Positions 11,462-20,631 of a stretch of DNA of 64,000 bases are shown here, in pieces. Position 1 is the first letter of the stretch. Each line of letters opens with the position of its first letter. Source of the stretch: Symbiodinium natans (lineage: Eukaryota > Sar > Dinophyceae > Suessiales > Symbiodiniaceae). A program made the position numbers and the translations under genes. Location of the stretch: the NCBI GenBank assembly GCA_905221605.1, contig CAJNDS010002290.1, positions 857,501-921,500 on the forward strand, given 5' to 3'. The notes beneath the pieces are model-generated. The model made no database searches, had not been told where the DNA came from, and saw only the letters and a program-made list of their open reading frames with translations.

Positions 11462-11730
11462 GAAGCGAAGCCGTGCTGTGCATCAGCTGGTTTGCAACGA
11501 AAGCTTGGGGCAGCCTGCTTCCGCTTTGCAGCCTTGGGTGTAGGTGTTAAGCCCTAAGCCCTAAACCCTAAACCCTAAACCTAAACCCTAAACCCTAAGC
11601 CCTAAGCCCTAAACCCTAAGCCCTAAGCCCTAAGCCCTAAGCCCTACGCCCTACGCCCTAAGCCCCAAGCCCCAAGCCGTACCATCCTAAACCCCAAACG
11701 CCGGGCCTGGCTGGGGGTGTGAGCCTTCAG

Positions 11731-11790
11731 TGAGTCAGAAAATGCGGAGGCGCTGCTCTCCTTCTTGTACGGCTCCTCGACTCAGGGGGG
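11731..11790 (+). CDS. Candidate exon, strand uncertain
   Basis: Plus strand: acceptor CCTTCAG then ESENAEALLSFLYGSSTQ. The minus strand is also open across the same bases (EPYKKESSASAFSDS). I prefer plus because of the acceptor and the neighbouring plus-strand exons. Confidence 0.4.
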
Positions 11791-12910
11791 GAAATGACTC
11801 TGAGACATTTGGGTTGAGGGTTTAGGGTTTAGGCATTTAGGGTTCAGGGCTTCGGGGCTTAGGTGCTCTGAGACGCTTGTGGGGGAAGGTCAGGGGTGAT
11901 CTACAAGGACCTTTTACAGGGGGCTTGAAGAGGGTATTCGTAGTTGTGTTTCTTGCTTTTTGGAGACCAGGTGTTGGGATTAATGGCCACTTCGCATCTC
12001 TACACTTCAGGGTTTAGGGGTGCTTGCGGGGGGAGAGGTTAGGGAATGTAGCAAGGGTTTTGGGTTTTGTTTTTTTGTTTTGGGTTTTGGGTTTGCGGTT
12101 TAGCCCCTGAACCCCGTAACCTCTACACCTTTCCTGGCTCATTGGTAGTGATAAAGAGAGTGAGATGTATGGAAACAATAGTAACATGTTGTTACCTCAT
12201 TTAGGGTGCCCATAGTCCTGCGCGCAACTATCCATGAACCTCCAAAAGCAGCAGTACAACACACAACTTGGCAGGTAACTGGGGGCCAGGTAACTGGAGG
12301 TCAGGCATCCCTAAACCCTAAACCCCAAACCCCACGTACCAGCCCTACCCAACCCCAAGCCCCCAAATCTGGACGAGCTTGTGTTTCTGTGACAACCCAC
12401 CAGTCCTTCTCCCTTCAAGCCCTATAAACCCTTTAAATGCTAAAAAACCAAAACAAGTACGACACTTACTACACCTAGGCCTGATTGTTCTACTAAATTG
12501 CTGCCACGATGCATATTGCGGCTTTCAGTGTTCCCCCTGCAAGCACATTCTGGGGCTGCAGGGCTTTGGGGCTTGGAGTTCAGAGTTGCTTGCTTCATGC
12601 GCTCGATTGATTGGACTCCCTGGGTGAAGTAAGCAAGCATGAGAAAGCCCCGCTTGAGGGGGTTAGGGGTTCAACAGCGTAACCGAGCACCGTAACAACA
12701 AGGCACCTATAGGGGATTGTTAATAAGTATGAACAGTCGGCAGAGTTGAGCATGTTTACACATGAGGGGCTCTCAAAGACAGGGTTGAAGGTTTAGGGTT
12801 TAGGGCCTAGCATTTAGGCTTTAGGGATTGGGGGTGGGCTTCGGGTTTATCGCCTTAGGGCTCCTTATGGTGCAATTGGGCTTCGGGCTAGCTCCCCTTT
12901 GCTGCAGTAG

Positions 12911-12960
12911 CCGCGCTTTGCCGTGCGAATTCTGCATCGGTTGGCCCTGGCTTCGTGGAA
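12911..12960 (+). CDS. Candidate short exon, unknown protein
   Basis: After GCTGCAGTAG, 16 codons read ALCRANSASVGPGFVE, ending at GAA|GTGTCT. Confidence 0.45.
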
Positions 12961-13083
12961 GTGTCTAGTTACTGTGGGGTTTAAGGTGTAGGGTTTCCTT
13001 CATCCCCTAGAAATTGTGGCTATGAGCTCCTTGACAAACATACCCATTCAAAGGAGGCAAGATTCTCGGTAGCAATCCTGCAG

Positions 13084-13110
13084 GATCCCTTCAGTGAAGC
13101 TCAAGCGGGA
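13084..13110 (+). CDS. Candidate micro-exon, unknown protein
   Basis: CCTGCAG precedes DPFSEAQAG and a GT donor (GGA|GTGGGG). Very short; supported only by the splice dinucleotides and open frame. Confidence 0.35.
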
Positions 13111-14050
13111 GTGGGGGAAATAGGGGCCATCCTAGGGCTTAGGGCTTGTATAGTAGGCTGCCTAATCCCAATTTTCTTACCAAGAACCGATAATTAGAAA
13201 GTGCAAGCCTAAAGCTCAATCTTATTCTTCCGACCCAGGAAGGCCTACAGAAGTTAACGAGCGCGTCGCTCCCTCAGCCATGTTCCGCCAAACCCTAAAC
13301 CCTAAACCCCAAAACCCTAAACCCTAAACCCTGTACCCTAAACCCGAAAACCCTAAGTTGTTGGGAAAGGTTGTTGGGGGGTGGGTGGGGGGGTTGGCCA
13401 AGGCTTCGACTGAATTGTGGGGTGCTATGCCCACAAGTTGTAGGTATGTTGTTTCGAAACTAGGGGTTCAGACTTTGGTTTTTCTTGTTGGTGGGTCCTG
13501 TAGTACTGATAGGAGTCTCTCTAACCCTAAACCCTAAACCCTAAATCCTAAACCCTAAGGGTACTCTTGGCAAGCACATACTCCACATCCCGGCAAGCCC
13601 AAAAGCTGACCTCGAGTGCCTTCGCGCGAAAGCAAGCTGTGGGCTTAGGGTTTGGGGTTTAGGGTTTAGGGTTTAGGGTGGGGTTTGGGGTTTGGCCCCT
13701 CAGTTGGCGCGAGTGTTCTCGTATTGTCTAGAGCCTTGAAGTCTACTAGGTATTTCCCATCCTACCCCTCCGCCTCATATGTGTCCCAAGTTACTCCTTG
13801 GTACAGGAATCCCCCCAAAAGGGCACCCCTCAGAGTCGGACAGCCGCAGAAGCCTGTAAAGCGCCCGTCACGCAACCCCTTCAAGTCCACGTCAAGCCTC
13901 CGTAGCCTGAGGTCGTGGAATTCAATTTTTGTTAAACCCTCATCCCTCAACATTAAATTCCAGACTCTTAGCTTGACACAGCCCTGTCTCACAGAAACCC
14001 CTGTGTCAGCCCCCAACCCTAAGCCCCAAACCCTAAACCTTCCGCAAACT

Positions 14051-14180
14051 CTAAGGGTTTGGGGTGAAGGGTTTGGGTTTAGGGTTTAGGGTTTAGGGTT
14101 TAGGGTTTAGGGTTTAGGGTTTAGGGTTTAGGGTTTAGGGTCTAGGGTCTAGGGTTTAGGGTTTAGGGTTCAGGGTTCAG
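14051..14180. repeat. TTTAGGG array
   Basis: Continuous TTTAGGG units grading into TCTAGGG and TTCAGGG variants. Confidence 0.95.
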
Positions 14181-14597
14181 GGTTTAGGGTTTAGGGCTTA
14201 GGGCTTAGGGCTTATAGGGTTTAGGGTCTAGAGGGTCTAGAGGGTCTAGACGGTCTATAGGGTCTATACGGTCTATAATCGGGCCTATAGGGTTTATAAG
14301 GTTCAGGGTGAGCCCTAAACCTTATATCCCCTCATCCCGGGACGGGAGGGGGGTGGGAGAGTGTTGGAGGCAGCCACCCTCCAAACCCTAAACACTAAAC
14401 CCTAGACCTAAACGCGAAACCCGAAACCCGAAACCCTAAACCCTACACCCTAAACCCTAAACCCTAACCCCAAACCCTAAACCCTAAACCCTAAACCCTG
14501 AACCCTAAACCCTAAACCCTAAACCCTAAACCCTAAACCCTAAACCCTATCCCTAAACCCTAAACCCTAAACCCTATATCCCCTAACCTTTTTTGAG

Positions 14598-14674
14598 GCA
14601 GCCATCCTCCTCCGGGAGACAGGGAAGAACCTGGGCTTTGGCGAGCTCGTTGAGCCGGGAGCACAGGGATGGTT
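14598..14674 (+). CDS. Candidate internal exon, unknown protein
   Basis: A CCCTAACC array passes into CTTTTTTGAG (acceptor). The exon reads AAILLRETGKNLGFGELVEP then GAQGW and stops at a consensus donor TT|GTAAGG. Both splice sites are strong. Function not recognised. Confidence 0.65.
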
Positions 14675-15010
14675 GTAAGGGTGGTTAGGCATGCAGGGTT
14701 TAGGGTTTGGGGTTTAGGGTTTAGGGTTTAGGGTTTAGGTTTAGGGGTTGGGGTGTTAATATACTTAAACCAGAAATCAAATGCAAACCCTCTTATGTTA
14801 GAATAGAGTTACCTTTTCCACGGGCCGCTCAGGGTTAAGGGTGCATGCATAAGGTCTACAGGGTAGATTTGGGGCTTCACTTAGTGGGGTTCTTGGCTGC
14901 TCGTGTTTAGGGGACCGGACCTGGGATTAGGGTTCAGGGTTTAGGGTTTAGGGTTTGGTCCTTTTTTTTTGGGGGGGGGGTCTCAAGGGGTTAGGGCTTA
15001 GGGTTTAGGG

Positions 15011-15568
15011 GGAAGGGGGGGGGGAAGGGGGGGGGAAGGGGGGGAAGGGGGGGGGGGAAGGGAAGGGGAAGGGGGAAGGGAAGAAGGGAAGGAAGGGGAA
15101 AGGGAAGGGGAAGGGAAGGGGAGGGAAGGGGAAGGGAAGGGAAGAAGGGAAAGGGGGGCAGGGAAGGGGAAGGGAAGGGGAAGGGAAGGAGGAAGGGAAG
15201 GGGAAGGAGGGGGGGAAGGAAGGGGGGGAAGGAAGGGGGGGAAGAAGGGGGGGAAGGAAGGGGGGGAAGGAAAAGGGGGGGAGGGGCAAAGAGGGGGGGC
15301 ACGGGAGCAAAGGGGCGGGCAAAGGCGCGGGGGAAAGGGGGAAGGGGAGGGGGAAAGGCGGGGGCAAAGGAAAGGGGGGGGGGCAAAGGGGGGGGGCTAA
15401 AGGGGCGGGGCGGGGGGCAAAGGGGGGGGGCAAGGGGGCAAAGGGGGGGGGCCAAAGGGGGCGGCAAAGGGGCAAAGGGGGGGCAAAGGGGGCAAAAAGG
15501 GGCGGGGCGGACAGCGGGGGGGGCCAAAGGGGGGGGGGGGGGGGGGCAAAGGGGGGGGGGCAAAGGGG
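15011..15568. repeat. Homopurine G-rich tract (GGGGAAG)n
   Basis: About 560 bases almost wholly G and A on the plus strand, shifting from GGGGAAG units to GGGGGCAAA units. The long proline-rich minus-strand ORFs (up to 190 codons) are products of this composition and are not genes. Confidence 0.9.
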
Positions 15569-15578
15569 GGGGGCCTAG

Positions 15579-15642
15579 AAGGGTTTCGGCTGCTCTTGCA
15601 GTGCTTGCAGTGGTCTTTGCGACTTGTTATTCTATTTGGGAG
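15579..15642 (+). CDS. Candidate exon encoding a membrane helix
   Basis: After CCTAG the frame reads RVSAALAVLAVVFATCYSIW and E, a typical transmembrane segment, ending at a strong donor GAG|GTGAAC. The host gene is unknown; the retroelement insertion begins about 300 bases downstream. Confidence 0.5.
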
Positions 15643-16072
15643 GTGAACCCCAACACTTAAAGGCCGTGAAGTCTTAAATCGCCCAACGCTCCAAGCCCTC
15701 AAACACCTAAAAGCCCCCAACCCTAATCTACCAGAAGCCACTTATAAAAAAATGCAACCGCAAACCGCAAACTCTCAACGCCAAATGAACCCCCCCACAA
15801 CCCTCAAAAAAAAAACATATGTGTCTGAGATACCAAAGCCTGTTCGCAGCGTCTTTCCAGGTCTTGCGAAGAAGCCTTGGCCACCCTTACGGCCGGCTGG
15901 ATTTGGGCTTCGGGTTTTTTGAGGGTTTGGGGTTTCGGGTTTTGGATTAGGGTGTGTGTGTGTGTGTGTGGCCACCTTTGAATATAGGATACAGCGGGGT
16001 ATTTTAGTCGTATCGCTGTTGATCAGATATCTTCAACCACAGCGGGGAAGCAAGCGCAGAGGGTCGCATCAG

Positions 16073-16554
16073 TTCCTTGTAAATCGCTGGAAATCACTGC
16101 CGGACAGTGTTCTGCAAGGTGGCGTGTGTTTGATGTGACCATGATGTGACCCCGTCATATCTGCTGGAGTGTCGTGAAATGCATGAGATGCGCCCTTCAG
16201 GCCAATACCGATGCGACTAAGACGGCCCGCTGTACCTTTGTGAGTCTTCTCAGTGCAGGGGGTGCGTGCGTGCGTGCGCGTGCGTGCGTGCGTGCGCGGG
16301 AGCTGCAATGCCGGTTTTTTTTCCCAAAGATAGAGGTACTCCTAGGTTGCCTCAAACTGCGACATTCCTTGTAAATCGCTGGAAATCACTGCCGGACAGT
16401 GTTCTGCAAGGTGGCGTGTGTTTGATGTGACCATGATGTGACCCCGTCATATCTGCTGGAGTGTCGTGAAATGCATGAGATGCGCCCTTCAGGCCAATAC
16501 CGATGCGACTAAGACGGCCCGCTGTACCTTTGTGAGTCTTTTCAGTGCAGGGGG
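16073..16554 (+). repeat. 190-base duplication inside the pseudo-LTR with (GTGC)n spacer
   Basis: 16073-16262 and 16365-16554 are near-identical (TTCCTTGTAAATCGCTGG to CAGTGCAGGGGG). About 100 bases separate them, including a GTGCGTGC microsatellite at 16262-16302. The same structure recurs at 23709-24190, so the duplication predates this insertion. Confidence 0.9.
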
Positions 16555-16732
16555 GCAGTGGACATTCTGGAAGGCACTGCCCAACGAAGACCTTTCCAGT
16601 TTGTCGTGATATCTTTGAGGGACGCCTCGGAGACGTACCTGCAACAAAATTGTTTGTGATGTTTAGGCAGCTGTGTACCGTCCTTGGTTTTAAAGCATCT
16701 AGATCTATACTCATGTGATTTCATGGATACCC

Positions 16733-16894
16733 GTTGATGCTGCAATCAGTGCAGAAGATGTTGATGCTGCATTCGTGCAGAAGACGTTGATGCTGCACCT
16801 AGTGCAGACGATGTTGATGCTGCACCTAGTGCAGAAGAAGTTGATGCTACACCTAGCGCAGAAGATGTTGATGCTGCACATGTGTGCAGAAGTC
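16733..16894 (+). repeat. 3'-end hairpin array, six 26-28-base units (upstream copy)
   Basis: Units start GTTGATGCTGCA and each carries a small inverted repeat: CTGCA-ATCAG-TGCAG, CTGCA-TTCG-TGCAG, CTGCAC-CTA-GTGCAG (twice), a degenerate CTACACCTAGCGCAG, and CTGCACA-TG-TGTGCAG. Loops vary while stems are kept, suggesting selection on RNA folding. The array also reads as a nine-codon repeat (VDAAPSAED) in one frame, but no long ORF contains it. Confidence 0.8.
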
Positions 16895-16984
16895 GTGGAT
16901 ACAGCGTTTGCTGAGGCCCTATCCCTTCAGGAGAAGGTGATTTTCTGAGTGTGTTCTCCTGTGTATTCTGTCAAAGGACACAGG

Positions 16985-17233
16985 ACTGGCTTGGCCAGAC
17001 CCGCCCGTTGATAAGGTTGATTGTTGATGAGGTTGATAACACGAGCTCGAGACCCTGTATAAGAAAGGATGCTTGCGTTGCAAGAAGTGTTGATTCCTGA
17101 TCCTAAACCTCAAGTTGATGCTTGCGTAGCAAGATGGCGTTGACACTTGCTTTGCAAGTTGATGTTGATTCTTGCCCACGAATCATTAAGTTGATACTTG
17201 CTTGGCAAGTTGTGTTGATACTTGCTCACGCAA
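16985..17233 (+). repeat. 5'-UTR hairpin array of the full-length unit
   Basis: Inverted repeats: CTGGC-TTG-GCCAG (16985), CTTGC-GTT-GCAAG (17072), CTTGC-GTA-GCAAG (17121), ACTTGC-TTT-GCAAGT (17145), GATTC-(8)-GAATC (17168), ACTTGC-TTG-GCAAGT (17196) and TTGC-TCAC-GCAA (17222). Several are preceded by GTTGAT, as in the 3' array. The array ends about 50 bases before the ORF1 start codon. Confidence 0.75.
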
Positions 17234-17281
17234 CCCCATAAATTGGTCAAGAAGACTGAAGCCTCTCGTGCAGTCTCAGCC

Positions 17282-19180
17282 ATGGCCAAGCAGCCTCCAG
17301 TGATTCATATGCATTTCTGGAATGCTGATTCGTGCGCCGCTGCCAATATTCTTTCAGCGATCACTTCTTCGTGTGAGCTTCCGTTGACAATTTTGACCCA
17401 GCCGAAAGCAAGTCTTGCAGTGCCCCCAGGCAATTTCCTCTCGTCTGGTGCCAGAGTTATTTCTGCGGAACATTCAACCGAAGAGCCACAGTATCATGCA
17501 CGGTCGGAGTCAAGAGCTTTGCACAGACGTCGTTCCAGATCTAGAGGGCGTAGAAGTGACAGAAGTAGACGCAGATCAAGAAGAGAAGCTTCGCCTTCTC
17601 CTCGCCATAGCACTCACACGGATTCTGTTCGCGCCCAGACTGCTGCCAAAAGTTCTGCACGTATCAACAGCTATCCTGTGCGAGATGAGTTTCCTGAGAT
17701 GATTTCTGCACCTCCGGGTCAGTGGATAGGAAGGAATGATTCTGTCAATGTTCCAGTTTTCTGCAGACAAGCTATGACATTGCCTGCAACAGCAGTTACC
17801 CACAGATGTCAGGATGCTGTTTCTCCTCCTACTCTTCCTCTTCCTCCCCCTCCACTGTCTGTTTTGCCTTCCCTCTTGCCTCCTCTTCCTCCTCCTCCTC
17901 CTTCTTCTTCTTCTTCTCCCCCTCCTCCCCTGGCTCCTTCTTTGGCTCTTCCCTTTCTTGTTCCTCTTCCTTCTGCTGGTCTTGCTGGGCCTCCGTTGCC
18001 TCCTCCTGTCACTGGACCTTATACTGACAGCCAGGGTATGTGTGGCAGTGTACGTCCGCCTGCTTCTTTTCCAAAATACGGTGGTGCAAGTCAACTTTTT
18101 GGAGCAAGTGGTATGCAGACGCCGATTGGAGTGCAACCGCCAAGTGCTGTGCAAGTTGCTAGTTCATCAAATGCTTCACCTACTGGCAGTGTAATGAAAA
18201 AGGCTTGCCAAAGTTTGACAAGCATTGGTGGCAGTGGCTATGCTACTTGCGCCTTGCATGTTCCACATCGCCCCTATGCCACCACGGAGCATGAATGGTT
18301 CGCGAGTCTTCAGGATATGCAGCTGAAAAGCGACTTGGTGGACTTTTGGCAACTTCCTCAAGACATCGAAACCATCGTCGATCGTGATCGTCGCAAAGAG
18401 TGGGTCATCAAACAGCGGTCTGTTGTTGAAGAACTGAATTCTGTTCATCGCCGTGCTATTTTGACAGTTTTACTCTCTGGCACCGACTTCATATCGGACT
18501 CACAGTTGCATATGCCACCTCAGATGCTGGAGACCTTGATGAAGGGCCTTCATTATGCTTGCATTCCTGTTGAGAGGGCTTTCAAGCATCCCGTTCACGT
18601 TTTTCTGCACAGCTCTGGGCAGTTGGTGTATACGTGGAAGCTTTCAGGTTTTCCAGGTCAGCGTCAGCAAGCTATGCATGCTCTTCGTGCAGGGGAATAC
18701 CCAATGATGTTCTTACATTACACAACCCCTGAAGGGCTTGAAGGCATTTTCCGCTCTGGCCTAGTGTTTCCTTCCACCAGGCAGACTATCGGAGCGCACA
18801 CTGGTAGCCCTCCCTTGGGTTTCTTCACACGAGGGAGCATCCAGTTTAATTGCCAGCACCTCGACAGCCTTGTTGTGGACAACTCTGATTATGGCAAAGC
18901 TGCGTTTGGTCTTGCTTTTTCAGGAACAGTTTTCACCGAACATCACAAGTCTGGCAATTCTGATGTCGTTCGTGAACAACGGCTTTTGTACGAATACAAT
19001 GTCGTGAAACCTACGGCAAAGGACAAGCGTTGGGCCTTTCGATCTGATTCGGCTGTGATTTACAATTTCCACCTCGTGTGGGACCCGAGTTATGAGACTT
19101 GGGGAGATTGGGGCAAGCAAAGGGAGTCCATCCAGAATCTCTCTGACAGAATCAAAGCCATTTCAGCAGGGACTGCGTAG
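17282..19180 (+). CDS. Retroelement ORF1: SR- and proline-rich protein, possible ART-like C-terminus
   Basis: Intact 632-codon ORF. I chose the ATG at 17282 because of its strong context (CAGCCATGG), although the frame is open from 17222. Residues about 74-110 are an SR/RS-dipeptide region (RRRSRSRGRRSDRSRRRSRR), typical of RNA-binding or nuclear proteins. Residues about 180-243 are a Pro/Ser-rich linker. Residues about 320-632 look globular. Within them, from about residue 479, HYTTPEGLEGIFRSGLVFPS followed by a PPLGFF stretch resembles the opening of ADP-ribosyltransferase-like folds (a conserved His/Tyr then a short helix ending in SG), but I could not confirm a catalytic Glu or the rest of the fold. 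It lies 300 bases before ORF2 in a different frame. Known permuted PLEs are described by their EN-RT ORF, so a large ORF1 of this type is noteworthy. Role unknown; RNA binding or particle formation is a guess. Confidence 0.75.
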   Translation: MAKQPPVIHMHFWNADSCAAANILSAITSSCELPLTILTQPKASLAVPPGNFLSSGARVISAEHSTEEPQYHARSESRALHRRRSRSRGRRSDRSRRRSRREASPSPRHSTHTDSVRAQTAAKSSARINSYPVRDEFPEMISAPPGQWIGRNDSVNVPVFCRQAMTLPATAVTHRCQDAVSPPTLPLPPPPLSVLPSLLPPLPPPPPSSSSSPPPPLAPSLALPFLVPLPSAGLAGPPLPPPVTGPYTDSQGMCGSVRPPASFPKYGGASQLFGASGMQTPIGVQPPSAVQVASSSNASPTGSVMKKACQSLTSIGGSGYATCALHVPHRPYATTEHEWFASLQDMQLKSDLVDFWQLPQDIETIVDRDRRKEWVIKQRSVVEELNSVHRRAILTVLLSGTDFISDSQLHMPPQMLETLMKGLHYACIPVERAFKHPVHVFLHSSGQLVYTWKLSGFPGQRQQAMHALRAGEYPMMFLHYTTPEGLEGIFRSGLVFPSTRQTIGAHTGSPPLGFFTRGSIQFNCQHLDSLVVDNSDYGKAAFGLAFSGTVFTEHHKSGNSDVVREQRLLYEYNVVKPTAKDKRWAFRSDSAVIYNFHLVWDPSYETWGDWGKQRESIQNLSDRIKAISAGTA

Positions 19181-19481
19181 CTTGCCACGTCAGAGAGTGA
19201 GATTGCATGCATATTCAATTCGCTTTGTTTCACTGGTAATGCCCATGATTGAACTGAATGTGCGTTTTGTCCTAAAACCCTGGATGTCTGCGCTGCGCTT
19301 TCACGCCTGTATTTCGCTTCTTGTGAGGTTGAATATGCTGCAAACTAGCAAGCCACAACACAGTCGCCTTTGGGATTTCGTGTGCGCTTCATTCGCCGGC
19401 TCGAATGTATCAGTTCTTTTGTTGTGTTTTGCTTCTTTCGAACTTTGCAGTTCGTGTGCCTGCTCGTGTCCGAAACGTGCC
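19181..19481 (+). other. Spacer between retroelement ORF1 and ORF2
   Basis: 301 bases. The ORF2 frame is open upstream of the chosen ATG back to about 19092 but lacks features there. No hairpin series like that in the 5' UTR was noticed. Confidence 0.6.
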
Positions 19482-20631
19482 ATGTCCGACCGTTGGGAAC
19501 ATTGGGACTCCAAGTGGGAGTCGAAAGATCACCATTGGACGGAGTCCTCCTCTTGGGACACCAGCAACTCTCGTAGTAGTTGGCAGCATGATGACCAATG
19601 GCATCAAAGTGATACTTGGGATCCCGTTGATGACTTTGACAATGACCGTTCCCGCAAGCAACCCTCAACCCCGCCGAAGAAGTTCCCTCCAGGTGCAGAT
19701 TGGTCCACTTCAAGGAGTCCCACAGGTTTGAAGACAGGTGAAAAAAGTGAACTCCCCAAGGACTTTATCCCCAATGAGTTTTTCTACGACGCGAACGAGA
19801 AGTACAAGAGAAAATTCCCCCCGTACCGTGGCACACACACCTTGGAGTTCTCGCAATGGTTTGGCCGGTCGTGATCCGTTTGAGATTCCTGTTGCTGAAC
19901 TTTGCTACATGGGTAAGTCCAATGCTTCGTTGCGATGGCTGGCTTGCGGTGAGTTTGTCACGGTCGTGATGGCCAGGAGCATGAATGAAGCAGTTTTTGT
20001 AGAGAAGTTCTTGAAGCATTGTCGTACAAACGGTGTTGACTTCTCTCAGGCTGCCCTCCGAATTTTCGAAGAACAGCACCCCAATCGTACTGCTGACCCT
20101 GACACCAATTTTGGCAAAGCAGAGCTTATGGATGTGTTGGCTGCTAAGCTCTTCAATGAGCTCAAGCCACACACTTCGTCTCAGCTTGCTTCTTCTCAGC
20201 GGCAGATCAGCAAGTTGCAAGAAGAACTCCGGCAGGCTAAATCTAGCCAGCCTCCCTCAGTAGCCACGGCTGTACCTCCTGCAAAGAGAATGAGACTTTC
20301 CTCCAAGACTCCGTCTTCTCTTGTACCGAGTTTGCTACGTACTGACCATCAAGTGTCGTCACAGCCCCTCAAGCAGAACCCTGTTTCGTCAGTCTCCAGC
20401 AAAGCTGTGAGCGCATGGATCCACAGTCTTTCCATCAAGGATGAAGACAAGAAGAAGCTTCAAGCCAACTGTAATCACGTGAGTTCGGTTGTTGATAAGT
20501 TGTCTCAGGCTGAAACAGACAATTTGTCGGCCAGGGCCGTTGAGCTAGGGCTACCAGTGAACCTAGCGAGCAAGGCCAAACATCCTGAGTTGGTCAGGAT
20601 CATTCTTGCTGCCTCCCTTTTGACTTTGTGA
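19482..20631 (+). CDS. Retroelement ORF2: Trp-rich, coiled-coil gag-like protein (one frameshift)
   Basis: Starts at ATG 19482 (GCCATGTCC). The N-terminal ~45 residues are rich in Trp, Ser, Asp and His (MSDRWEHWDSKWESKDHHW). The first frame stops at 19874, but similar-quality sequence continues one frame over (ending FSQWFG, resuming RDPFEIPVAELCYMG), so a single-base indel or +1 shift lies near 19865-19872. Further on, a Gln/Leu-rich helix (SSQRQISKLQEELRQAKS) predicts a coiled coil, followed by a basic patch (PPAKRMRLSSK) that could be a nuclear signal. The final ~60 residues are helical and end LVRIILAASLLTL, faintly like a SAP-type domain. It ends in TGA at 20629-20631, and the same frame then continues open into the endonuclease. 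Likely a nucleic-acid-binding accessory protein; function inferred. Confidence 0.65.

Larger units (their letters stand above)
15955..16954 (+). repeat. 5'-truncated upstream copy of the element end (pseudo-LTR)
   Basis: Matches 23591-24590 at a constant offset of 7636 bases from the TGTGTGTGTGGCCACCTT start to the TTTTCTGAGTGTGT end. Differences seen include T/G at 15978, A/G near 16221, G/A near 16630, T/C near 16685 and T/A near 16892. No coding capacity is expected; the ORFs inside are short. Confidence 0.9.

Noticed and set aside
13558-13640. Exon at about 13.6 kb
   Set aside because: Two plus-strand frames look equally good (LGKHILHIPASPK and LLASTYSTSRQAQ); likely coding but not resolved.
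15005-15563. Long proline-rich minus-strand ORFs (up to 190 codons)
   Set aside because: They are the translation of a homopurine GGGGAAG tract; any frame lacks stops there.
15955-16954. Classical LTR retrotransposon
   Set aside because: No gag-pol order, integrase or protease; RT has PLE-type motifs and is preceded by GIY-YIG; terminal copies end in microsatellite, not TG...CA with a primer-binding site.
15970-17233. Hammerhead ribozyme in the pseudo-LTR
   Set aside because: I found no CTGANGA and GAAA core in a workable arrangement on either strand; canonical hammerheads are also reported absent in this PLE clade.
17576-18154. 192-codon Arg-rich minus-strand ORF
   Set aside because: Antisense shadow of the SR- and proline-rich part of retroelement ORF1.
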